5,907 bases of DNA from Halobacteria archaeon (GCA_013041945.1 JABDRC010000262.1:1-5907), one strand, 5' to 3'. Positions 1-5,713 are shown, numbered from the stretch's first letter. The notes: generated by a model not told the origin, from the letters alone. Program-made: numbers and translations.

Positions 1-10
1 TTGAATACTA

Positions 11-86
11 TGGAGCCGGCGAGAGGAGTCGAACCCCCGACATCTTCATTACAAGTGAAGCGCTCTACCAACTGAGCTACGCCGGC
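11..86 (-). tRNA. tRNA-Thr (anticodon TGT)
   Basis: Read on the minus strand this folds as a full cloverleaf of 76 nt including an encoded CCA end (positions 13-11). The acceptor stem GCCGGCG pairs perfectly with CGCCGGC, the D arm reads GCTC...GAGC, the anticodon stem CTTCA/TGAAG closes the loop CTTGTAA, and the T arm is GGGGG-TTCGACT-CCTCT with one wobble pair. The loop gives anticodon TGT, decoding ACA/ACG threonine codons. The discriminator base is U rather than the A of the E. coli threonine tRNAs. In gammaproteobacteria a Thr(TGT) tRNA opens the Thr-Tyr-Gly-Thr-tufB cluster beside birA, so more tRNAs and tuf probably follow beyond the left edge; that part is inference. Confidence 0.97.
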
Positions 87-113
87 ATGATGACCGTTAA
101 CGGCACCGGTGCC

Positions 114-142
114 ATTCTAGTGAATCGCCCGCGCCGCTGCAA
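114..142 (-). promoter_or_regulatory. Probable promoter of the tRNA-Thr transcript
   Basis: On the minus strand a -10 hexamer TAGAAT (119-114, five of six to consensus) lies 17 bp after a weaker -35 TTGCAG (142-137). The bases after the -10 are very GC-rich (GGCACCGG), like the discriminator of stringently controlled stable-RNA promoters. Initiation near 107 would give a leader of about 20 nt before the tRNA 5' end at 86. The site lies directly behind the stop codon of the SPOR gene, so the tRNA need not depend on the birA operon. The 12-bp palindrome GGCACCGGTGCC (102-113) is in the same place. This is based only on hexamer matching. Confidence 0.45.
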
Positions 143-143
143 T

Positions 144-812
144 TTACTGGCAGGAAACCGCGTGTATCTCCAGATCGGGGTTCTCGCCGACCAGACTGTC
201 CAGCAGGTCGAAGCTGGCCGTATTCTCCGGCAGCTCCAGCCAGTATTCCACCCGGGTTTTGTAGCGCTGCTCGAGGATTGCATCAAAGCCCTTCTCGCGT
301 ACGTCCTCGAGACGGATATTGGCGCGTTCGATATCCACGAACGTACCCAGTGAAATGAAGTAGCCCATGCCCACGTAGTACTCGTTGTCGTCGTGTTCTT
401 CCAGCTGTTTTACCATTTCACGCGCATGTTCCTTGTCCTTTCCCGACAGGTAGACCCAGTAGCCGTTCTCGACACGGTTTTCCACTGCACGCAGTACCGG
501 GTCCAGCCCACTGTCACCGAGCCGGTCGGCAACGGCTTTCACATCGACCTCCTCCCGGAACGGACCGAGCGCCTTGCATCGACCTGCAGACAGTGCACCG
601 GGTGGCTGCGCCCTGGTCAGCGCCTCGATGTCCTGTCCGTCGGCCGGCCCGGACATGTCACGTTCATGTTCCTGCAGGGTAACCAGCGCGTTTACACCCG
701 CCGGCAGCGGCGGTAAAGACTGCTCGCTGTCCACGGTCGTCTGCGCCTGGAAATGGTTCCAGGCAAAAAAGAGCAGGTTTGCAACCAGCAGCAGGTACAC
801 AATGTGTCGCAT
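144..812 (-). CDS. SPOR-like, membrane-anchored protein
   Basis: This 222-residue protein has an N-terminal hydrophobic segment (about residues 4-18, VYLLLVANLLFFAW) after a short basic start, fitting a single inner-membrane anchor with the rest in the periplasm. An acidic linker follows to about residue 78. Two SPOR-like halves then follow, beginning at C79 (CKALGPF) and Y151 (YFISLGTF), with the usual strand-helix-strand pattern. SPOR domains bind denuded septal peptidoglycan, so a cell-envelope role is likely but is inferred from the family only. The start is well supported: AAGGGGAACTG precedes the ATG, and TGATG overlaps the coaX stop by one base, which suggests translational coupling. 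A SPOR gene behind birA-coaX is, from memory, a common gammaproteobacterial arrangement. The link between SPOR and cofactor genes is unexplained. Confidence 0.82.
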   Translation of the reverse strand: MRHIVYLLLVANLLFFAWNHFQAQTTVDSEQSLPPLPAGVNALVTLQEHERDMSGPADGQDIEALTRAQPPGALSAGRCKALGPFREEVDVKAVADRLGDSGLDPVLRAVENRVENGYWVYLSGKDKEHAREMVKQLEEHDDNEYYVGMGYFISLGTFVDIERANIRLEDVREKGFDAILEQRYKTRVEYWLELPENTASFDLLDSLVGENPDLEIHAVSCQ

Positions 813-1558
813 CAGTTCCCCTTGTCTGACAGGATGGCCAGCCCCTGCAGTACCAGCCGCGGCTCGTGTTGCACTGGTGTCGCCAGCAGCGGCAGCAGTC
901 GCTCCGCATCACCGCCCGTAATGATCACGGTCACCGGTTCGCCGGCATCCTCGACGACATCGGCCGCAATCCTGTCGATGGCCGCGGCCACGAGATACTG
1001 CGCACCCCCGGTGACACCGTCGCGCGTCGTGCGTCCCAGCAGGCCGGTCGCGGTTGTATCATCCTGCAAGCGAATCCCTGCCGTGTTGACGGCCAGCGTC
1101 TCGCCCAGCAGCCTGACGCCCGGCAGGATCAGACCGCCACGGTGCTCGCCGGATGCCGCCACCAGGTCGATCGTGATCGCCGTACCGCAATCGACTATGC
1201 ATACCGCCCCGTCGACCCGGTGATGCGCGGCAATCATCGCGACCCAGCGGTCCGCCCCCAGGTCGCCCGGCGCGCGGTAGGCATTGGTCACGCCGCATGC
1301 CGACCGGGCGGTCTTGATCAATTCCACCGGGCATTGCCATGCCTCGCTGACATAATCCGCTATCGATGCCGCCACCCCTTCACCGGCTACATTGACCGCC
1401 ACCACGACAGCCGGCGTTTCGATACCGGACCAGGCCTGATTGGCCAGCCGGCCGAATTCGCCGTCCCGATACCCGAAGGCGCCGCGTGCAGTGAGTGAAC
1501 CCGACTCGGCAGTCGCCCATTTCACGGCCGTGTTGCCGACATCCAGCAACAGTTTCAT
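812..1558 (-). CDS. coaX: Type III pantothenate kinase
   Basis: CoaX phosphorylates pantothenate to 4'-phosphopantothenate, the first step of coenzyme A synthesis in the cytoplasm. The 248-residue length is usual for the family. The ASKHA-fold phosphate loop is seen at the N terminus (LLLDVGNT, D6-T10, with K13). The pantothenate and catalytic segment is Y94...P97...LGADRW, with D103 as the expected catalytic base. The second phosphate motif is VDCGTAITID (D123-D131), followed by a GGLILPG stretch typical of CoaX. Type III kinases need a monovalent cation and, unlike CoaA, are not feedback-inhibited by CoA. The ATG overlaps the birA stop as ATGA, with GGGTGGT just upstream, so the two genes are translated from one mRNA. 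No key residue is missing. Confidence 0.96.
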   Translation of the reverse strand: MKLLLDVGNTAVKWATAESGSLTARGAFGYRDGEFGRLANQAWSGIETPAVVVAVNVAGEGVAASIADYVSEAWQCPVELIKTARSACGVTNAYRAPGDLGADRWVAMIAAHHRVDGAVCIVDCGTAITIDLVAASGEHRGGLILPGVRLLGETLAVNTAGIRLQDDTTATGLLGRTTRDGVTGGAQYLVAAAIDRIAADVVEDAGEPVTVIITGGDAERLLPLLATPVQHEPRLVLQGLAILSDKGN

Positions 1559-2535
1559 GTGACCACCCGCAGGCTGGCCTCCCCGGCCGCAAAGCGCTTG
1601 CGACCCGCCGCGGTATCCAAGAGCAGCGCACCCCCGTCGTCGATCCCGCAGGCCCGCCCGCTGACGGTCCGGTCCGGCAACAGCAGGTCGACCGGCTGAC
1701 CGGCCAGCACATCATGTTCACGCCATTCGTCCATAAACGGACCCAGACCGCCGGACTCGAATGTATCCAGCGCAGGCAACAGTTCGTCCAGCAGGGTGGC
1801 GGCCAGGCGATTGCGCGACGGGCTGTCCCCGCCCGTGACGCTGCACAGGTCCGTCCAGTCCCGCCCGATTCCTGCTGCCGCCGTCGGCGGCATGTCGACA
1901 TTGATGCCGATCCCGATCACGACCGCGCAATCCCCGCCGACTTCACCGGTCACATCGATCAGGATCCCGGCAAGTTTCGCGCCGTCGACCAGTATGTCAT
2001 TCGGCCACTTCAGGCCGGCCTGCCGGATCCCCATCCCGCGCAGGCAGCGCATCAGTCCGATGCCCGTCACCAGGCTCAGCCCGCCCAGCGCTGCGGCGCC
2101 GGCTTCGGTGCGCCACAGCAGCGACAGGTAGAGATTCGCCGCGAAGGGAGAGACCCATTGACGACCATGCCGGCCACGCCCGCTATGTTGCATTTCAGAC
2201 ATGCAAACCGAGCAGGAGTCCGCGCCCGCCAGCGCCCGTTCCCGCAACCAGTTGCTGGTCGAGTCCAGCTGGTGAAACACGTCGATCCGGCCGAGCGCCG
2301 CACGGGTTTCCGGACTGGCCGCCGACCGGACCTGCCCGGCATCGAGCAGTTCGCGCGGACGCGACAGCCGATAGCCCTTGCCGCGCACGACCTCGAAGTC
2401 GAGACCGGCCTCGCGCAGGCCGCGCAGGTGTTTCCAGACAGCCATCCGGCTGATGCCCAGTGACGCACCCAGCGCCTCACCGGAATGAAACTCGCCATCA
2501 GACAGGCACTGCAGCAGGCGGTTACGCAATTGCAT
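1555..2535 (-). CDS. birA: Bifunctional biotin–[acetyl-CoA-carboxylase] ligase / repressor
   Basis: BirA makes biotinyl-AMP and transfers biotin to the lysine of AccB; forms with a DNA-binding domain also repress biotin genes. From the chosen start the protein has 326 residues, close to E. coli BirA. A winged-helix domain covers residues 1-57 (recognition helix SRMAVWKHL, wing RGKGYRL). The catalytic core carries DSTSNWL (91-97), the adenylate loop GRGRHGRQW (119-127), LKWPND (174-179) and KLAGIL with K186, then GIGINV. An SH3-like C-terminal domain ends the protein. An ATG at 2577 would add 14 residues with no homology-like character and no ribosome site, while 2535 is preceded by CGGGGTGATC and begins like known BirA proteins. 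It is the first gene of the operon with coaX. The HTH makes a repressor role possible, but no biotin operator is visible here. Confidence 0.96.
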   Translation of the reverse strand: MQLRNRLLQCLSDGEFHSGEALGASLGISRMAVWKHLRGLREAGLDFEVVRGKGYRLSRPRELLDAGQVRSAASPETRAALGRIDVFHQLDSTSNWLRERALAGADSCSVCMSEMQHSGRGRHGRQWVSPFAANLYLSLLWRTEAGAAALGGLSLVTGIGLMRCLRGMGIRQAGLKWPNDILVDGAKLAGILIDVTGEVGGDCAVVIGIGINVDMPPTAAAGIGRDWTDLCSVTGGDSPSRNRLAATLLDELLPALDTFESGGLGPFMDEWREHDVLAGQPVDLLLPDRTVSGRACGIDDGGALLLDTAAGRKRFAAGEASLRVVT

Positions 2536-2557
2536 GATCACCCCGGCCGGATGGCAG

Positions 2558-2614
2558 GACAGCCGGCTGGCTGTCATTCACGGGCAGGCGCACGCAGGAC
2601 GCCTGTGGACAGGC
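2558..2614 (-). promoter_or_regulatory. birA leader with two small hairpins
   Basis: The untranslated stretch ahead of birA contains a perfect 7-bp inverted repeat, GACAGCC-GGCT-GGCTGTC (2558-2575), ending about 22 bases before the ATG. A second one, GCCTG-TGGA-CAGGC, lies at 2601-2614. Neither is followed by a T tract, so they are not intrinsic terminators. They could affect mRNA stability or access to the ribosome site, or bind a protein. No riboswitch class is recognised. Only the repeats themselves are directly seen. Confidence 0.35.
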
Positions 2615-2651
2615 AGCATGCGATCCGGTTGGTTTCAGCATGGGAGCAGAG

Positions 2652-2660
2652 ATTATCACA
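2652..2660 (-). promoter_or_regulatory. Possible extended -10 promoter of the birA operon
   Basis: On the minus strand TGTGATAAT (2660-2652) matches an extended -10 element (TGn followed by GATAAT, five of six). The -35 region 17 bp upstream (CCTATA) is poor, which is tolerated in extended -10 promoters. Initiation near 2645 would leave a leader of about 110 nt. The site lies between tetR and birA, so the two need not share a transcript. Sequence matching only. Confidence 0.42.
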
Positions 2661-2691
2661 CTGCAGGGAGCGGCTATAGGCGGGGCAGCGT

Positions 2692-3309
2692 TCAGCGCGC
2701 GATGCCGTAGATCACGTTGCTCGCCACCGAGCCAACCAGCTGGTCGAGTGCGGCAGGATTACCGGTATCGACTTCCAGCAGGCCGGCGGTCATCAGCATC
2801 GCCAGCCCGTGCATACTGGTCCAGGCCACCAGCGCCAGTTCGCGCGGCTCGCGCTGACGAAACACGCCGGCGCTGATGCCGGACTCGATGATCGTCTGCA
2901 GCGCAGCAAAGGCATCCCTGCCCGACATGTCACCGGCCGCGTCAACCGTGGACGCCAGTGTGCCGCCGAACATCAGCTGCGTGATCTCGGCATGGTTCAC
3001 GGCGTGCCGCACACAGGCGATGCCGGCCGCGATGAGTTGTTGCTCCGGCCCGTGCGGCACACCGGCCGCGGCGTCCGTCATGGCCGCGTGCAGTCGCTCG
3101 AAGCCGCGCCGGGCCAGGGCCTGCAGCAACGCGGCCTTGTCGCTGAAATGACGATACGGGGCGGTGTGACTGACACCGGCCACCCGGGCGACCTCGCGCA
3201 GACTCAGGCCGCCGGGCCCGTGTTGAACCAGCAGGCCCTCTGCAGCAGACAGCAGCGCGTTTCGCAGATCCCCGTGGTGATACCCGTCCTTGCTTGAATC
3301 GTTCGGCAT
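2692..3309 (-). CDS. TetR/AcrR-family transcriptional regulator with WHG ligand domain
   Basis: This 205-residue regulator has the TetR-type N-terminal HTH: YHHGDLRNALLSAA helix, then LSLREVARVAGVSHTAPYRHFSDKAALL (about 35-62, given in parts: LSLREVARVAGV and SHTAPYRHF). The C-terminal half carries W163, H167 and G168 (WTSMHG), the signature of the WHG-type TetR C-terminal domain. Such proteins are homodimers that leave their operator when they bind a small ligand. The ligand is unknown and cannot be guessed here. An in-frame TGA lies two codons before the ATG, so no start further upstream is possible. No ribosome site precedes it. The gene is monocistronic or at most feeds into birA. No divergent target gene is visible, so autoregulation is the only supported circuit. 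Confidence 0.93.
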   Translation of the reverse strand: MPNDSSKDGYHHGDLRNALLSAAEGLLVQHGPGGLSLREVARVAGVSHTAPYRHFSDKAALLQALARRGFERLHAAMTDAAAGVPHGPEQQLIAAGIACVRHAVNHAEITQLMFGGTLASTVDAAGDMSGRDAFAALQTIIESGISAGVFRQREPRELALVAWTSMHGLAMLMTAGLLEVDTGNPAALDQLVGSVASNVIYGIAR

Positions 3310-3316
3310 GGGTCAC

Positions 3317-3345
3317 AGGATACGATCGTATGTTGACAGTGTCTA
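3317..3345 (-). promoter_or_regulatory. Probable tetR promoter, giving a leaderless mRNA
   Basis: On the minus strand a -35 TAGACA (3345-3340, five of six) and a -10 TATCCT (3322-3317, four of six) are separated by exactly 17 bp. The start point 7-8 bases after the -10 falls at 3310-3309, on or next to the A of the tetR start codon. The bases before the ATG (CCTGTGACCC) contain no ribosome site. Both facts point to a leaderless transcript. The operator overlaps the -35 and spacer. Confidence 0.5.
3320..3331. promoter_or_regulatory. Perfect 12-bp palindrome next to the operator
   Basis: ATACGATCGTAT is perfectly self-complementary. It lies between the operator and the tetR start, covering part of the -10 and the spacer, and shares one base with the 17-bp operator. 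It may be a second regulator site or part of a larger operator. It could also be chance. Confidence 0.35.
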
Positions 3346-3347
3346 CA
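3331..3347. promoter_or_regulatory. TetR-type operator palindrome
   Basis: TGTTGACAGTGTCTACA is a 17-bp palindrome about a central G with seven of eight base pairs matching (only position 4 against 14 fails). Its length, symmetry and position across the tetR -35 and spacer are typical of operators bound by TetR-family dimers. This predicts repression of the regulator by itself. That this protein binds here is inference. Confidence 0.65.
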
Positions 3348-3579
3348 TTACAGTGGCAACGCTTGTGGAAATCCGGAGGAAATCAGAAATAGTATTTATA
3401 TTATAGTTAGTTATGTAACCAGCACCTGCCCTGCCCGGTATGGCCCGGCCTGATACTGCCACTGACGGGGTTGGTAATCGTGCGCCCCCGGACACGGGGC
3501 AAGCCTGCCTGTTGCAGGTCAGGCTGTCAGGGTTTCATAAACCCGGGCTTCCTCACAGTGGCCCTCCCGGGCGGCCTGT
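3348..3579. other. Gene-free interval between tetR and the msrA stop
   Basis: No convincing gene is seen. The part at 3379-3418 is strikingly AT-rich in a GC-rich setting and has TATAAT on the minus strand (3405-3400), but no matching -35. On the plus strand CGGAGGA (3374-3380) resembles a strong ribosome site, yet no ATG, GTG or TTG frame follows it. From 3484 on there are several hairpins. The interval could hold the remains of a lost divergent target gene of the TetR regulator; that is speculation. Confidence 0.5.
3484..3544. terminator. Three consecutive hairpins behind msrA, possible transcript end
   Basis: Three inverted repeats follow one another: GCCCC...GGGGC (3484-3500), AGCCTGCCTG-TTG-CAGG-T-CAGGCT (3502-3525, ten pairs with one bulged T) and GGGTTT-CAT-AAACCC (3530-3544). 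They lie 36-96 bases past the msrA stop and on the expected side. None is followed by a clear T tract on either strand, so classical intrinsic termination is doubtful. They may instead stabilise or process the mRNA 3' end. Confidence 0.35.
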
Positions 3580-4215
3580 TTATGCCACACCGCTGCTGCA
3601 CGTCACACCGGTACCGCCGAGGCCACAGTAGCCGCGGGGATTCTTCGCCAGGTACTGCTGGTGGTAGTCCTCGGCATAATAGAAGTCAGGCGCATCGATC
3701 ACTTCAGTGGTGATTGAAGCGTAGCCGTGGTCCGCCAGTGCCTGCTGGTAGTCCTGCAGCGAAGCCAGGGCGGCAGCACGCTGCTTTTCGTCGAAGACAT
3801 AGATACCGGAGCGGTACTGGGTACCCCGGTCATTACCCTGCCGCATGCCCTGGGTGGGATCGTGCGCTTCCCAGAAGACCTTCAGCAGGTCCCGGTAGGC
3901 CAGGAGCGCGGGATCGAACACCACCCGTACGACCTCGTTGTGGCCGGTCATGCCGCTGCAGACCTCCTCGTAGGTCGGGTTGGGCGTGAGTCCGCCGGCA
4001 TAACCCACGGCCGTCGTATAGACACCCGCGAGCTCCCAGAACTTCCGTTCCGCCCCCCAGAAGCAGCCCATGCCGAACAGGGCCTGCTCGAATCCGTCCG
4101 GAAACGGCGCCGCGAGCGGGCGCCCGTTGACAAAGTGCTTTGCCGGCACGGGCATCTTCTCCGCGCGCCCCGGCAGGGCCTCATGCGGGCCCGGCATGGT
4201 GGTCATTCCGGCCAT
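3580..4215 (-). CDS. msrA: Peptide-methionine (S)-S-oxide reductase MsrA
   Basis: MsrA reduces the S form of methionine sulfoxide in proteins and free methionine, using thioredoxin, and so repairs oxidative damage in the cytoplasm. The 211-residue length matches the E. coli-type long form. The catalytic motif GMGCFWGAE has the nucleophile at C51. Conserved blocks YAGGLTPNPTYEEVCSG, HDPTQGMRQGND and GTQYRS follow, then YYAEDYHQQYL. The recycling cysteines are C197 and C206 in GYCGLGGTGVTC. The start is uncertain: ATG at 4215, 4206 and 4197 are all in frame and none has a good ribosome site; the alignable part begins at ALPGR, so any of them fits. The first ATG lies only five bases from a long palindrome that fills the upstream gap. 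The promoter is not visible. Confidence 0.96.
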   Translation of the reverse strand: MAGMTTMPGPHEALPGRAEKMPVPAKHFVNGRPLAAPFPDGFEQALFGMGCFWGAERKFWELAGVYTTAVGYAGGLTPNPTYEEVCSGMTGHNEVVRVVFDPALLAYRDLLKVFWEAHDPTQGMRQGNDRGTQYRSGIYVFDEKQRAAALASLQDYQQALADHGYASITTEVIDAPDFYYAEDYHQQYLAKNPRGYCGLGGTGVTCSSGVA

Positions 4216-4220
4216 GGTAT

Positions 4221-4291
4221 TTGGGTGTCAGGTCCCGGTTTTTGCTAGTATTGAGTTCGAATTTTAGCAAGAACCGGGACCTGACACCCAA
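4221..4291. repeat. Long REP-like palindrome between msrA and the divergent small gene
   Basis: Two 27-base arms (4221-4247 and 4265-4291) are inverted copies with one difference (T4241 against G4271, which can still wobble in plus-strand RNA). They flank a 17-base AT-rich loop with TTCGAA in it. The outer arm reads TTGGGTGTCAGGTCCCGG. From memory, arms with GGTGTCAGGTCCC resemble dispersed palindromes found with REP-associated tyrosine transposases (RAYTs) in gammaproteobacteria, but I cannot confirm this without a genome search. No transposase is in this window. The element fills almost all of the 75 bp between two divergent start codons. Confidence 0.85.
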
Positions 4292-4599
4292 TGCGCGGCG
4301 CAAAAAAACCCTACGCAGGCATCGACAAGGACATCGACGGCGGCATGACCGTTGCCGGGCGCATCATCCGCGATGCCTGGGCCTTTGGCATTATCCCCGA
4401 AACAGAGACCTGCGCCGGCTGGAACACGCAGGCGCTCGAAGACCTGTGGACCAGGACCCACGATGAGTGGGAGAAATACGGTCACCAGGTCAGCCAGCTC
4501 CCGGAGGATATCCGCGAACGCTATATGCGTATCCAGCGGGACGCCTTCGACAAGGCACGCAAGGCCGGCTGGGATGCCAGCCTGAATGATAACGACTGA
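4291..4599 (+). CDS. Small uncharacterised protein
   Basis: This frame encodes 102 residues, acidic overall towards the end and rich in W, D and R. It has no signal peptide, membrane segment or cysteine cluster (a single Cys near residue 42), so a soluble cytoplasmic protein is likely. Features include KKPYAGIDKDIDGGMTVAGRI, FGIIPETETCAGW and a helical C-terminal half (LPEDIRERYMRIQRDAFDKA). The codon pattern and amino-acid composition look genuine. From memory similar unnamed proteins occur in sulfur-oxidising and related gammaproteobacteria, but no function is known to me. The ATG overlaps the last base of the palindrome and an in-frame TGA lies three codons upstream, so this is the earliest start; M19 (4345) is the alternative. 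No good ribosome site is seen. mutT follows 69 bases later on the same strand. Confidence 0.75.
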   Translation: MRGAKKPYAGIDKDIDGGMTVAGRIIRDAWAFGIIPETETCAGWNTQALEDLWTRTHDEWEKYGHQVSQLPEDIRERYMRIQRDAFDKARKAGWDASLNDND

Positions 4600-4668
4600 A
4601 TCTGCAGGCTATCACCTGGTCATTACCCCCGCCCGATGCCCGGGACCGATGAAGCATCATTCGCAACC

Positions 4669-5637
4669 ATGACCGCACCACCCGAGATCAGCGTCGCCGT
4701 CGGCGTCATCCGCCGTGGCGATGGCAGGGTGCTGCTCGCCGAACGGCCGACCGGCAAGGCCATGGCGGGTTACTGGGAATTTCCCGGCGGCAAGATCGAG
4801 CCCGGTGAGTCACCCCGGGATGCGCTGGCGCGCGAACTGCACGAGGAACTGTGCATCGACATCGGCAATGCACAGCCGTGGCTCACGCGCACCTTTCATT
4901 ACCCGCATGCGACCGCTCACCTGCAGCTGTTTCGCGTCACCGAATGGGAGGGCGAGCCGCACGGGCGCGAGGACCAGCAGCTGAGCTGGCAGGATCCGCA
5001 CCGCATCGGTGTCGAGCCGCTGCTACCCGCAAACCATGACATCATGAATGCCCTGCGCCTGCCACCGGTGTACGCCATCACGCAGGCAGGGAAGCTCGGC
5101 GTCGATGTCTTCATGGAGCGCCTGCAGGCTGCGCTGCTGGGCGGTATACGCCTGGTGCAGGTACGCGAGAAGGACATGGATGCGGCGAGCCTGCGGCGGG
5201 TTGCAGAAGATGTCATTGCCCTGTGCCACGCGCATGATGCACGGGTGCTGGTGAACGGCGATGGCGGGCTTGCACGTGACACGGGCGCAGATGGCGTGCA
5301 TCTGCAGACCGCCCAGTTCACAACACGCGATACCCCGCCCGTGACGGACATGCTGTGGGCAGCCTCCTGCCATGACCGCGGGGAACTGCTGCAGGCGGCC
5401 CGACTGGGCGCGGATTTTGCCGTGCTCTCGCCGGTCCTGCCGACGCCGTCTCACCCGGGTGCGCCGGTACTGGGCTGGGAGGGTTTTGCCCTGGCCTGCA
5501 GAGACCTGCCGATGCCGGTATATGCCCTGGGCGGCATGCAGACCGGCCTGCTGGACACCGCAATGGCCCACAACGCACACGGGATCGCCATGCTGAGCGG
5601 CATCTGGGATCCGGGGAAAGAGCAGAATTTTTCCTGA
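4669..5637 (+). CDS. mutT: MutT-type Nudix hydrolase fused to a ThiE/TenI-like domain
   Basis: The N-terminal domain (about 1-125) is an 8-oxo-dGTP diphosphatase of the MutT type, which removes the mutagenic oxidised nucleotide from the pool. The Nudix box runs from G41 to I63: GKIEPGE, then RELHEELCI, with the metal-binding glutamates present but Cys where Gly is usual. The C-terminal domain (from about V134) resembles thiamine-phosphate synthase: VYAITQ, VQVREKD, GADGVHL, SPVLPTPSHPG and ALGGM. It lacks the GQED metal site, so synthase activity is doubtful. This fusion is known in gammaproteobacteria; the role of the second half is unclear. ATG 4669 (322 residues) places the Nudix domain as in E. 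coli MutT; ATG 4636 adds 11 residues without support. Neither has a clear ribosome site. The last codons (KEQNFS) lie inside a palindrome. Confidence 0.93.
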   Translation: MTAPPEISVAVGVIRRGDGRVLLAERPTGKAMAGYWEFPGGKIEPGESPRDALARELHEELCIDIGNAQPWLTRTFHYPHATAHLQLFRVTEWEGEPHGREDQQLSWQDPHRIGVEPLLPANHDIMNALRLPPVYAITQAGKLGVDVFMERLQAALLGGIRLVQVREKDMDAASLRRVAEDVIALCHAHDARVLVNGDGGLARDTGADGVHLQTAQFTTRDTPPVTDMLWAASCHDRGELLQAARLGADFAVLSPVLPTPSHPGAPVLGWEGFALACRDLPMPVYALGGMQTGLLDTAMAHNAHGIAMLSGIWDPGKEQNFS

Positions 5638-5713
5638 TATTCCTGTACTGCGAGAATCCGGAAACCACTCCGGGTTCAATATGAAATATCAGGAATAATT
5701 CTGCTTAGTCCCC
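5613..5713. repeat. Long nested palindrome across two convergent gene ends
   Basis: The 23-base arms 5621-5643 and 5683-5705 (AGCAGAATT...CCTGATATT) are inverted copies with two mismatches. After three unpaired positions the match continues outward as GGGGA (5613-5617) against TCCCC (5709-5713). The central part holds a second hairpin, GAATCCGG/CCGGGTTC (5654-5677, eight pairs with one G-T). The arms are AT-rich compared with the neighbourhood. The element covers the final codons of mutT and touches the stop codon of the convergent transporter gene. It could act as a two-way transcript end, though no T tract follows, or be an inserted MITE/REP-like unit. No target duplication is evident. Confidence 0.8.

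Noticed and set aside
1495..2463. 322-codon open frame on the plus strand, and another at 866-1498
   Set aside because: They lie antisense to birA and coaX, whose motifs are unmistakable. Their proteins are rich in Arg, Pro, Gln and His, with no family motifs, as expected of shadow frames in GC-rich DNA.
2536..2577. Fourteen-residue N-terminal extension of BirA from ATG 2577
   Set aside because: It has no ribosome site and is encoded by the hairpin-bearing leader; the start at 2535 fits the family.
2536..2691. Biotin operator bound by BirA upstream of birA
   Set aside because: The characteristic TTGTAAACC half-sites are not present, and the inverted repeats seen are too short and differ in sequence.
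3440..3713. Short plus-strand frames of 63 and 80 codons behind msrA
   Set aside because: Low-complexity Pro/Arg/Gly translations, no ribosome site, and they run through the hairpins and antisense into msrA.
4242..4270. TTGCTA and TAGCAA spaced by 17 bp, as a promoter inside the palindrome on either strand
   Set aside because: The spacing is right, but the hexamers are simply the inner ends of the arms and match consensus poorly (four and three of six).
4636..4668. Earlier ATG for MutT
   Set aside because: It adds 11 residues without homology-like character; the Nudix domain position fits ATG 4669 better, though neither start has a good ribosome site.
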